From positions 1-64,000 of the forward strand of contig CALDMO010000043.1 in NCBI GenBank assembly GCA_937915375.1: a stretch of DNA of 64,000 bases, written 5' to 3'. This document shows, in pieces, positions 15,979-24,635 of this stretch. Position 1 is the first letter of the stretch. Each line of letters starts with the position of its first letter. Below the pieces are notes generated by a model. It worked only from the letters and a program-made list of their open reading frames with translations. It searched no databases and was not told where the DNA came from. The translations under genes and the position numbers were made by a program. This DNA is from an uncultured Marvinbryantia sp. Its GTDB lineage: Bacteria > Bacillota > Clostridia > Lachnospirales > Lachnospiraceae.

Positions 15979-17508
15979 ATGGCAGTGAGAATGTTCGCGG
16001 CGATTGATGTCGGATCTTATGAAGTGGTCATGAAAATTTTTGAGTTTACGCAGCGGCGCGGTATGCATGAGATCGACTGCGTGCGTCACCGCATCGAGCT
16101 GGGTAAGGATACCTATACCATGGGTAAGATCAGTGTCGGTAAAATGGAAGAACTCTGTATGGTTCTGGCGGATTTTGCGCGTATTATGAACGGATACAAA
16201 GTAACGTCCTATCGAGCATGCGCAACGAGTGCGGTGCGTGAAGCGCAGAATCGTCTGCTTTTGGTAGAGCATATCAGGCGGACAGCAGGTATTACGATGG
16301 AGATTTTGGATAATGCAGAGCAGCGCTTTCTGGACTATAAATCAATCGCTTTCGGGGAAAAGGAGTTTGGGAAGATTATCCAGAACGGCACTGCCATCGT
16401 CGATGTCGGCAGCGGCAGTCTGCAGATCTGTCTGTTTGACAAGGATAAACTGGTGACGACGCAAAATCTGCGTCTGGGAAATCTGCGTGTCAGGGAAAAG
16501 GTAGCTGATCTGGCACGACAGACTGTCCGTATGGAGGCAATGGTGGAAGAACTGATCAATAATGAACTGGTCAGCTTTAAAAAGATGTATCTGAAAGACT
16601 TTCAGATTAAAAATCTGATTATTGCCGGTGACTATATTCTCGAACTGCTGAAAAAGCCGTCAGTGGAGAGCAGTGAATTTCAGGAGGTATACGAAAAGGT
16701 GACAGCTATGCGGCCGGAAGAGGTTGCCAGAGCTTATGGCATTGCCGCGGAGAGCGCTTCTTTGATCCTGCCTTCTCTGACGATTTACAAGCGTCTGATC
16801 GAAGAACTGGGAGCTGAGGTGATCTGGATGCCGGGGCTGGAGCTCAGCGACGGCATTGCCTATGATTACGCGCAGAAAAATAAACTGATCCGTGCAGAAC
16901 ACAATTTTGACGATGATATCGTGGCGGCGGCGCGCGTCATTGCAAAACGTTACAAATGCAACAACAGTCACATTAAAAATCTGGAAAATCTGGCGTTGCC
17001 GATTTTTGATAAAGTGAAAAAGACAGCGGGGCTTGATAACCGTCAGCGTTTGCTGCTGCAGATAGCGGTAATTTTGCACAGCTGTGGGAAATATATTAAT
17101 TTGTCGGATGCGGCGCAGTGTTCCTACCAGATCATCCAGGCAACGGAGATTATTGGATTGTCGCAAAAGGAGCGCTGTGTGATTGCCAACGTTGTGCGTT
17201 ACAATACGGAAGATTTTACATATGAGGAGATTGTCGGTCAGTCAGGAATGACTGCGCAGGATTATTTGCTGATCAGTAAGCTGACGGCGATCCTGCGTGT
17301 GGCAAACGCGCTTGACCGCAGCCATAAACAGAAATTTTCCAAAGTGCGCCTGAGCGTTCGGGAAGGCGAGTTGGCAATTCATGTAGATACACTAGAGGAT
17401 ATCACGCTGGAGCGCGGACTGTTTCCGCCTAAGGCAGATTATTTTGAAGAGGTATTTCATATCCGGCCGGTAATCCGGCAGAAAAAAAACAAGATAGGGA
17501 GGGGATAG
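15979..17508 (+). CDS. ppx: Exopolyphosphatase / pppGpp phosphohydrolase (Ppx/GppA family)
   Basis: Predicted to shorten polyphosphate, and perhaps hydrolyse pppGpp. The ASKHA fold is clear: FAAIDVGSYEVVMKIFE (phosphate 1), ACATSAVREA, ILDNAEQRF and TAIVDVGSGSLQICLF (phosphate 2). The C-terminal 190 residues resemble an HD-like domain (LHSCGKYINLSD), the long two-domain form. ATG 15979 is chosen over GTG 15973 because GGGAGGTG ends just before it. The stop is one base before ppk1. Confidence 0.9.
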   Translation: MAVRMFAAIDVGSYEVVMKIFEFTQRRGMHEIDCVRHRIELGKDTYTMGKISVGKMEELCMVLADFARIMNGYKVTSYRACATSAVREAQNRLLLVEHIRRTAGITMEILDNAEQRFLDYKSIAFGEKEFGKIIQNGTAIVDVGSGSLQICLFDKDKLVTTQNLRLGNLRVREKVADLARQTVRMEAMVEELINNELVSFKKMYLKDFQIKNLIIAGDYILELLKKPSVESSEFQEVYEKVTAMRPEEVARAYGIAAESASLILPSLTIYKRLIEELGAEVIWMPGLELSDGIAYDYAQKNKLIRAEHNFDDDIVAAARVIAKRYKCNNSHIKNLENLALPIFDKVKKTAGLDNRQRLLLQIAVILHSCGKYINLSDAAQCSYQIIQATEIIGLSQKERCVIANVVRYNTEDFTYEEIVGQSGMTAQDYLLISKLTAILRVANALDRSHKQKFSKVRLSVREGELAIHVDTLEDITLERGLFPPKADYFEEVFHIRPVIRQKKNKIGRG

Positions 17509-17509
17509 T

Positions 17510-19645
17510 TTGGAAAATGAATTTACGAAACCGGAATTCTATCGGAATCGTGAGGACAGTTGGGTAAGTTTTAATGAACGTGTGCTCTGTGAAGCGCGGG
17601 ATAAAAATATTCCTCTGTTTGAACGGTTGAAATTTTTGAGCATTACGGCATCCAATTTTGACGAGTTTTTCATGATCCGTGTGGCCTCTTTAAAAGATAT
17701 GGTGCATGCGGGCTATACCAAAAAAGATATTGCCGGACTGACAGCCTCCGAGCAGCTGACGATGATTTTAAAGAGAGTGCAGGAGGTGGTAGCGCACCAG
17801 TATTCTACCTATAACCGTTCGCTCCTTCCGGCATTAAAACAGAACGGTTTGGAAGTCATTCAGCATCATGAGGATTTAAATAAAGAGCAGCAGGCTTTTG
17901 TGGATCGATATTTTGAAGAAGATGTCTATCCGGTATTGACGCCGATGGCGATGGACTCTTCCAGACCGTTTCCTCTGATCCGTAATAAGACACTCAATAT
18001 CGGGGCGCTGATTTCAAAGAAAGACGGAAACGGCAGCTGTGAATTCGCGACTGTGCAGGTGCCGTCCGTTTTGCCGCGCATTATTGAACTGCCGCAGACA
18101 AAGAACGGCAGCCGGGCTGTGATCCTCTTGGAAGAGGTGATCGAGCGTAATATCGGCAAGCTGTTTTTAAATTATGATGTTGTGTGCGCGCATTCGTACC
18201 GCATTATGCGAAATGCCGATCTGACGATCGATGAGGATGAGGCAGCTGATCTGTTAAAAGAGATTCAGAAGCAGCTGAAAAAACGTCAGTGGGGCGAGGT
18301 AATCCGTCTGGAAGTGGAGGACGGTATGAACAAGCAGCTGCTGAAGATTCTTAAAAAAGAGTTTAATATTAAGGGAGATGATATTTTCCATATCAGCGGT
18401 CCGCTTGATCTGACTTTTCTGATGAAAATGTACGGCATGGACGGTTTTGACGAGCTGAAAAATAAACCGTTTCAGCCGCAGCCGGTACCGGCGCTGATGG
18501 AGGAGACGGATATCTTTGCGGCAATCCGCAGGAAAGATATTTTGCTGCATCACCCATATCAGACCTTTGATCCGGTGGTAGATTTTGTTAAAAAGGCGGC
18601 GAAAGACCCGGATGTGCTGGCAATTAAACAGACACTGTACCGTGTCAGCGGTAATTCTCCGATTATCGCGGCGCTGGCGCAGGCGGCAGAAAACGGCAAG
18701 CAGGTTTCCGTTCTGGTGGAACTGAAGGCCCGTTTTGACGAGGAGAACAATATTGTCTGGGCGAAGATGCTGGAGAAGGCCGGCTGCCATGTTATTTATG
18801 GTCTGCTGGGCTTAAAAACGCACAGTAAAATTACGCTGGTAGTGCGAAAGGAAGAGGACGGCATTCGCCGTTATGTACACCTGGGTACCGGAAATTACAA
18901 TGATTCGACGGCAAAGCTCTATACGGACTGCGGTCTTTTGACCTGTGCGGAATGTATCGGGGAGGACGCGACAGCCGTCTTTAATATGCTCTCCGGCTAT
19001 TCGGAGCCGAAGCACTGGAACCGTCTCAGCCTGGCGCCGATCTGGCTGCGAGACCGTTTCTATGAGCTGATCAGAAGAGAGACGGAACATGCAAAGGCGG
19101 GGGAACCGGCGCGAATCATTGCAAAGATGAACTCACTGTGTGACCGCGATATTATAGCGGCGCTGTATGAAGCTTCAGCAGCAGGCGTAAAGATCGATCT
19201 GATCATCCGCGGTATCTGCTGCCTGAAAACCGGAATTCCGGGTGTCAGCGAGAACATTACGGTTCGTTCTATTGTTGGAAATTTTCTGGAGCATGCGCGA
19301 ATCTTTTATTTCCATAATAACGGACAGTACGAGGTGTTTATGGGAAGCGCGGACTGGATGCCGCGAAATCTGGATAAGCGTGTGGAAATTTTGTTCCCGG
19401 TTGAGGATGCTCAGCTCAAAGAAGAGATTTGTCATATTCTGCAGATACAGTTGGATGACAATGTGAAGGCGCATATCCTGCAGCCGGACGGATCTTATGA
19501 AAAAATTGACAAGCGCGGTAAAACACTGTTGAATTCACAGGAATTTTTCAGTCAGGAGGCGATCCGGCGCGTGAAAGCACCGGAAGAAGAGCTGCACGAT
19601 CGTGTATTTATTCCGGCGGAACCGGTACAGACAGAGAACGAGTAG
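17510..19645 (+). CDS. ppk1: Polyphosphate kinase 1
   Basis: Makes polyphosphate from ATP at the membrane. At 711 residues it has the full four-domain form: N-terminal NREDSWVSFNERVL, the head domain, and two phospholipase D-like catalytic domains with autophosphorylated His in LKTHSKITLV (H438) and YVHLGTGNYND (H457). The start is TTG 17510, with GGGAGGGG upstream and the ppx stop two bases earlier. The ppx/ppk pair is co-transcribed, and a strong terminator follows. Confidence 0.96.
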   Translation: MENEFTKPEFYRNREDSWVSFNERVLCEARDKNIPLFERLKFLSITASNFDEFFMIRVASLKDMVHAGYTKKDIAGLTASEQLTMILKRVQEVVAHQYSTYNRSLLPALKQNGLEVIQHHEDLNKEQQAFVDRYFEEDVYPVLTPMAMDSSRPFPLIRNKTLNIGALISKKDGNGSCEFATVQVPSVLPRIIELPQTKNGSRAVILLEEVIERNIGKLFLNYDVVCAHSYRIMRNADLTIDEDEAADLLKEIQKQLKKRQWGEVIRLEVEDGMNKQLLKILKKEFNIKGDDIFHISGPLDLTFLMKMYGMDGFDELKNKPFQPQPVPALMEETDIFAAIRRKDILLHHPYQTFDPVVDFVKKAAKDPDVLAIKQTLYRVSGNSPIIAALAQAAENGKQVSVLVELKARFDEENNIVWAKMLEKAGCHVIYGLLGLKTHSKITLVVRKEEDGIRRYVHLGTGNYNDSTAKLYTDCGLLTCAECIGEDATAVFNMLSGYSEPKHWNRLSLAPIWLRDRFYELIRRETEHAKAGEPARIIAKMNSLCDRDIIAALYEASAAGVKIDLIIRGICCLKTGIPGVSENITVRSIVGNFLEHARIFYFHNNGQYEVFMGSADWMPRNLDKRVEILFPVEDAQLKEEICHILQIQLDDNVKAHILQPDGSYEKIDKRGKTLLNSQEFFSQEAIRRVKAPEEELHDRVFIPAEPVQTENE

Positions 19646-19661
19646 ACGGCTCTGTACCCTG

Positions 19662-19706
19662 AAAAAAGTCTGCATACAGCCTGAATAGCTGTATGTAGAC
19701 TTTTTT
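19662..19706 (+). terminator. Terminator of the folate-pheA-ppk operon
   Basis: AAAAAAGTCTGCATACAGC pairs with GCTGTATGTAGACTTTTTT around CTGAATA, an almost perfect long stem ending in T6. It is the first convincing terminator after the riboswitch. Confidence 0.9.
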
Positions 19707-19724
19707 ATTTACATATGCTATACT
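19696..19724 (+). promoter_or_regulatory. Promoter of the glycan gene cluster
   Basis: TAGACT (19696-19701), a 17-base spacer with extended TGC, and TATACT (19719-19724). The -35 lies inside the 3' arm of the preceding terminator. Confidence 0.65.
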
Positions 19725-19754
19725 TGGAAAATAGTAAAAATCAAGGAGAATGCG

Positions 19755-22457
19755 ATGCAGAAGAGTGACGGACAGAGAGGGTATCGGTATTATCTGACCT
19801 ATCTGTTATGGTACAGTATTTTATTTGCGTTGGTAACAGCCGGTGTTTTTCTGGTATACATTGTCAATGACCGAAGTCTGGTATGGGAGTCGGACGCGGT
19901 TTCTCAGTATGTTCCCAAGGCGGCCTATTTCGGAAAGGAAATGCGGGAGATTTTTGCGAATTTCCTGCAGGGAAATTTTGAGATCCCCCTATATGATTTC
20001 GCACTTGGCATGGGCGATAAGGTGCCGTTTCATTTTGAACCGCTGTACTGGCTGTTTATTCTGTTTGACGTGACAGATATTGAACTGGCGTTTGAATTGG
20101 TGCTGCTGGTACGGTTTTATCTGGCAGGCTTGTCGATGTCGGTTTTTGTATTTTATTTTGGTAATTCCAGAGGAGCGGCGCTGGCGGGGAGCTTTGCGTA
20201 TCTGTACTGCGACTATGGTCTGTATGCCTGCCTGCGTCATACTCAGTTTGTGGTACCGATGATTATGCTGCCGCTTGCGATTCTCTGTATGGAAGAAATC
20301 TACCGCAAAAAGCGCTGGTATTTCTGTACGATTTTAGTGTGGATCCATCTGTGGTGCGGTTATTATTTCCTATATATGGATACGCTGGCAATGGGCGTTT
20401 ATTTTCTGATCCGCTTTTTTGCAAATAAAGAAGGGCGTACCTTCAAGGAATTCTGGCTGCGTATGCGAACGATCGTGTGTTCTTATCTGCTTGGCGTGGC
20501 GATCGGAAATATCACACTGGTCAATTCGTTTGCTTCGTACCTGAATTCTTCCCGGGCGGTCACGGAGACGGACACGGTGGAGATGCAGGTGAATCTTTTG
20601 TCTTACGGACTGACTTGGCCGCTGAAATTTTTCCGTTCTTTTATGACGGCGGGAAGGGGTCCGGGCAACTGGCTGCGTCTGGGATTTATTCCGCTGATTT
20701 TTGTGGGGATTGTCGTGTTGTTTTTAAAAAAAGGCCGCAAGAGTCTGAAGACGTCAGTGATTACGGGAACGATCTTCTGTATGATCCCGGCGGTCGGTTT
20801 TGTGTTCAGCGGCTTTGGAAATATCAATAATCGCTGGAGCTATATTTATTCGTTCGCGCTGGCAGCAGTACTGGCGTTTGTGTGGGAGGACATTCTGACG
20901 CTGACGAAAAAGCAGCGGTGTATTGTGGCGGTATGTTGTCTGCCGTCTCTGGCGCTGTTTTTCTATGAAATAGCGACCGGCGGCAAGAAAGCGAGAAATA
21001 TTACCGCTATTTCTGCGATTGTGATGCTGGCGACTCTGGCAGTGATCTTTTTTATTGCGGCTGCGCCGAAATTAAAACGCAGGACCAAGAGCATGGCACT
21101 GGTTGGTCTGACAGCGTTTTCTCTGACAGCATACGGATATGAGGTTTATAGTTATCAGACCGCAAACGTGGCTTCTGAATTTCGCAAAAACGGTGAAATA
21201 TACGGACGTATTACAAAGATGCCGTTGGCGGCGATGGAAGATGTTGAGGACGATATGTTTTACAGGGCACAGACAAACAAATTTCACCGTTCGGTACAGG
21301 GGGCGGCGCAGATTTTGGATTATAACGGCATTGTTTATTACACCAGTACGATCAGCAAAATCATGCAGGAGTATTACAGACAGCTTGGTGTAAATTCCTG
21401 GACGCTGGTGCGTCTGCTTGGTTTTGACAGACGGGCGTTTCTTGATGCCATGGCTTCGGTAAAATATTTTGCGGTGAATGAAGGACAGGAACAGTATCTT
21501 CCGTATGGATATCAGGAAGTGCTGCGTACGGAAAAAGAAGGAGTGCCGTATGTGGTTTATGAGAATGCATTTGTTCTGCCGCTTGGTTATACTTATGATC
21601 AGGTGATCAGTGAGGAAGAATGGCAACGCTGTGACATGGCTATGCGTCAGGAAGTGATGATGCAGGCGGCGGTTGTGGAAGCGCCGCAGACAAACGGCAG
21701 CCTTTCGGAAATGGAAACGACAGAGGTGCCGGTAAACGGCAAAATTGTAAAACCAACGATCGTATCTGCCGAGAATGTCGAAATTGGCGAGGATACCATT
21801 ATAACGAGCGGCGAAAAAGGTGAAAAGGCTGTGATGACGCTGCAGTTTGACGCGCCGGAAAATGCGGAAATTTATCTGTATTTCAAAGGTCTGAGTTATG
21901 ATAACACAGAGGAAACAGATATTACGTACCAGTGTGGAGAAAACACGTATACTTACGGTTTGCAGGGATTGCGGAATACATATTATACCGGACAGACGGA
22001 TTTGCTTCTTAATATGGGGTATTATGAGAAAAAAATGGATACCTGCACGATTACGTTTGACCGAAGGAAGGAATTGGCGTGTGAAGAAATTTTGATTTAC
22101 TGCCAGCCGATGGAACAGCTGGAATCGTATACCGATGCGTTGAAAGAAGATGTCCTTGAAAATGTGGAAATTCTTACGAATAAAGTAAAGGGAACCATTT
22201 CATTGACAGAAGATAAGCTGCTGGCGCTTTCCATTCCCTATGCGGGAGGCTGGACGGCTTACGTGGATGGTGAAAAAACAGAATTGCTGCGCACAAATCT
22301 GATGTATATGGGATTGCCGCTTTCGGCGGGAGAACATACGATAGAACTGTGTTATAAAATTCCGGGCATCGGCGTCAGTCTGCTGATTTCAGCCGCCGGA
22401 ATCGTGATTTTCATAAGTGCGCTTGTTATAAGGAGGAAACGAAAAAATGCTGCATAG
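19755..22457 (+). CDS. YfhO-family polytopic membrane protein
   Basis: A 900-residue membrane protein. About 12-14 membrane helices fill residues 20-460, with the early acidic loop WESDAVSQYVPKAAYFG and FEPLYWL typical of YfhO/GT-C proteins, then a long exported beta-rich region and one final helix before RRKRKNAA. The family is linked to glycosylation of teichoic acids or glycolipids using lipid-phosphate sugars. The next gene encodes a GT2 that would make such a sugar donor, which supports that role by inference. AAGGAG precedes ATG 19755; its end overlaps the GT2 gene by 11 bases. Confidence 0.85.
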   Translation: MQKSDGQRGYRYYLTYLLWYSILFALVTAGVFLVYIVNDRSLVWESDAVSQYVPKAAYFGKEMREIFANFLQGNFEIPLYDFALGMGDKVPFHFEPLYWLFILFDVTDIELAFELVLLVRFYLAGLSMSVFVFYFGNSRGAALAGSFAYLYCDYGLYACLRHTQFVVPMIMLPLAILCMEEIYRKKRWYFCTILVWIHLWCGYYFLYMDTLAMGVYFLIRFFANKEGRTFKEFWLRMRTIVCSYLLGVAIGNITLVNSFASYLNSSRAVTETDTVEMQVNLLSYGLTWPLKFFRSFMTAGRGPGNWLRLGFIPLIFVGIVVLFLKKGRKSLKTSVITGTIFCMIPAVGFVFSGFGNINNRWSYIYSFALAAVLAFVWEDILTLTKKQRCIVAVCCLPSLALFFYEIATGGKKARNITAISAIVMLATLAVIFFIAAAPKLKRRTKSMALVGLTAFSLTAYGYEVYSYQTANVASEFRKNGEIYGRITKMPLAAMEDVEDDMFYRAQTNKFHRSVQGAAQILDYNGIVYYTSTISKIMQEYYRQLGVNSWTLVRLLGFDRRAFLDAMASVKYFAVNEGQEQYLPYGYQEVLRTEKEGVPYVVYENAFVLPLGYTYDQVISEEEWQRCDMAMRQEVMMQAAVVEAPQTNGSLSEMETTEVPVNGKIVKPTIVSAENVEIGEDTIITSGEKGEKAVMTLQFDAPENAEIYLYFKGLSYDNTEETDITYQCGENTYTYGLQGLRNTYYTGQTDLLLNMGYYEKKMDTCTITFDRRKELACEEILIYCQPMEQLESYTDALKEDVLENVEILTNKVKGTISLTEDKLLALSIPYAGGWTAYVDGEKTELLRTNLMYMGLPLSAGEHTIELCYKIPGIGVSLLISAAGIVIFISALVIRRKRKNAA

Positions 22458-23451
22458 CATTATCATTCCGTGTTATAATTCGGATAAGACGATCCGTAAG
22501 GTCGTGGAATTGACAAAAAAAGAGATGGACCGCCTGGGGCGGCCGTGCGAGTTTGTGCTGGTGGATGACTATTCACCGAACAATCCGCTGACGATCAATG
22601 AATTAAAGGCATTGGCAGACGAGTATGATTTTGTGCGGGTGGTGGAGTTGGCTTACAACAGCGGACAGCACAACGCCGTGATAGCAGGTTTAAATTATGC
22701 GAAGGGAGAGGTGCTGATCGCGATGGACGACGACATGCAGACGCATCCGTCGCAGCTGCAGTATCTGTTTGCGGAATTTGACAAGGGCGCAGACATCGTT
22801 TACGGTTACTATCCGCAGAAAAAACACAGCTTGTTCCGCAACTTCGGAAGCTATGTCAATTACCTGACGGTGCGCTATCTGATCGGAAAGCCGAAGGAGA
22901 TGAAAACTTCCAGCTTCTGGGTGATCCGCAGGTTTGTCAGGGATGCGGTGATTCAGTATCAGAGCCCATATACGCATCTGCAGGGATTGTTTTTGCGGAC
23001 GACAAAAAATATCCGGAGTGTTCCGATTCAGCATTTCGAGCGGGAAGTAGGACAGTCCAATTATACTTTAAAAAAGTTGATTCAGCTCTGGTCAAATATT
23101 ATGGGATTTTCGGTTGTACCGCTGCGTATTGCCACGAAGTTTGGATATTTCTTTTCTATTCTTGGTCTGGTCGGAGTGATCGCAGCAATCGTTAACAAGA
23201 TCATGAAACCGTCGGTACCGATTGGCTGGCCGTCTACGATGGCTGTTATGTGCTTTTTTTCCGGGTTGATTCTGCTGTTTATGGGATTGATCGGAGAGTA
23301 TATCGGACGGATGTTTCTGGAAATGCACAAAACGCCGCAGTTTGTGGTGAGAGAGATCCATGAGAGACACAGGATAAAGGAGGACAAGCATGAAGAAGAT
23401 CATGATTCTGGGCGCGGGGATTTATCAGGTACCGCTGATCCAGAGAGCTAA
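22447..23451 (+). CDS. GT2 glycosyltransferase, polyprenyl-phosphate sugar synthase type
   Basis: Resembles ArnC/GtrB/DPM1 enzymes that put a sugar on undecaprenyl phosphate. The N-terminal GT-A domain has SIIIPCYNSDKTI, VDDYSPN, NSGQHNAVIAG and the metal-binding DDDMQTHP; two C-terminal membrane helices are near 230-300, followed by the GEYIGRMFLE motif. AAGGAGG lies upstream of ATG 22447. The last 20 residues (acidic, then SGRGDLSG) look unlike the family and are encoded in the 62 bases shared with the ATP-grasp gene. Confidence 0.9.
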   Translation: MLHSIIIPCYNSDKTIRKVVELTKKEMDRLGRPCEFVLVDDYSPNNPLTINELKALADEYDFVRVVELAYNSGQHNAVIAGLNYAKGEVLIAMDDDMQTHPSQLQYLFAEFDKGADIVYGYYPQKKHSLFRNFGSYVNYLTVRYLIGKPKEMKTSSFWVIRRFVRDAVIQYQSPYTHLQGLFLRTTKNIRSVPIQHFEREVGQSNYTLKKLIQLWSNIMGFSVVPLRIATKFGYFFSILGLVGVIAAIVNKIMKPSVPIGWPSTMAVMCFFSGLILLFMGLIGEYIGRMFLEMHKTPQFVVREIHERHRIKEDKHEEDHDSGRGDLSGTADPES

Positions 23452-24571
23452 AAAACTTGGCATTTATTCAATCGTGGTGAGTATCCCAGGCAATTATCCG
23501 GGATTTGCGCTGGCAGATAAGATATATTATGAGAATACGACGGATTGGGAAGCAATTTTAAAAATTGCCCGTGAAGAAAAAATCGACGGTATTGTGACAG
23601 CGGGGACAGATGTAGCGGTGATCACAATCGGTAAAGTCTGCGATGAAATGGGGCTTTGCGGTCTCTCTTATGAAGGGGCACAGGTGGCAACGAATAAACT
23701 GAAGATGAAAGAGGTTTATGAACTGCATGATGTGCGCACGGCAAAATACCGCAAGATTGCTTTTGATGATCCGCAGATGTATGAAAAAATTGATGAGCTG
23801 ACCCTGCCGGTAATCTTTAAGGCAGTAGATTCTTCCGGAAGCCGCGGGATTACGCGCACGAATACGAAGGAAGAGTTTGCGGAAGCGATTGCGCTGGCAA
23901 AAAAATATACCCGTCAGGATTATTTCATTGTGGAAGAGTTTATCGAGGGCGAGGAATTTGGCGCTCAGGCGTTTGTTTATAATGGAAAAGTGCAGTTTAT
24001 TCTGCCGCACGGCGATTACGTATATCAGGGGGATACCGGTGTGCCGATCGGGCATTTTGCACCGTATAATCTTTCACCGGAAATCATTGTCGATGCCAAG
24101 CACCAGCTGGAGATGGCGATTGAAGCGATGGGACTGGATAACTGTGCGATCAATGCTGATTTTATCTTAAAGGATAATCAGACGTATGTGCTGGAAATTG
24201 GCGGACGTTCCGGTGCAACCTGTCTGGCGGAGCTAACATCTATCTATTATGGATTTGATTATTATGAAAAGATCCTGTTGGCGGCGCTGGGCGAAAAAGA
24301 TTTGAGTTTTGAAAGTGATCTGGCGGTACCGAATGCCAGCCATTTGCTGATGAGCGATAGGGACGGTGTCATCAAATCGATCACAAATGAAAATGAACCG
24401 AATCCGGATATCTATGAGATCCAGTTTGATTATGGTGTTGGTGAGAAGGTCAGCAAATTCCGCATCGGACCGCATCGAATCGGACATGTTGTGACGAAAG
24501 GAAAGACGCTGGAAGCGTCTGTAGAATTGCTCAAAGAGGCGATGGATAAGATTCATATTGAAGTGGAATAA
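23390..24571 (+). CDS. ATP-grasp ligase (carbamoyl-phosphate-synthase-like) of the glycan cluster
   Basis: A 393-residue ATP-grasp enzyme: a Rossmann N-terminus (KIMILGAGIYQVPLIQRAKK), the ATP-grasp core with FKAVDSSGSRGI and FIVEEFIEGEEFG, metal ligands around NADFILKDNQTYVLEIGGRSG, and a small C-terminal domain. Such enzymes couple a carboxylate to an amine or thiol; the substrate is unknown. AAAGGAGG precedes ATG 23390, deep inside the GT2 gene, implying coupled translation. Between a lipid-sugar synthase and a flippase, a role in decorating a surface glycan is plausible but unproven. Confidence 0.8.
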   Translation: MKKIMILGAGIYQVPLIQRAKKLGIYSIVVSIPGNYPGFALADKIYYENTTDWEAILKIAREEKIDGIVTAGTDVAVITIGKVCDEMGLCGLSYEGAQVATNKLKMKEVYELHDVRTAKYRKIAFDDPQMYEKIDELTLPVIFKAVDSSGSRGITRTNTKEEFAEAIALAKKYTRQDYFIVEEFIEGEEFGAQAFVYNGKVQFILPHGDYVYQGDTGVPIGHFAPYNLSPEIIVDAKHQLEMAIEAMGLDNCAINADFILKDNQTYVLEIGGRSGATCLAELTSIYYGFDYYEKILLAALGEKDLSFESDLAVPNASHLLMSDRDGVIKSITNENEPNPDIYEIQFDYGVGEKVSKFRIGPHRIGHVVTKGKTLEASVELLKEAMDKIHIEVE

Positions 24572-24579
24572 AAACGAGG

Positions 24580-24605
24580 AGGCTCCCATAACGGGAGCCT
24601 TTTTT
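24580..24605 (+). terminator. Terminator of the YfhO/GT2/ATP-grasp operon
   Basis: AGGCTCCC (24580-24587) and GGGAGCCT (24593-24600) around ATAAC, followed by T5. It also stands between the two convergent operons. Confidence 0.9.
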
Positions 24606-24635
24606 CGATAAGTATGTGTTGGATGCTATACGGGT

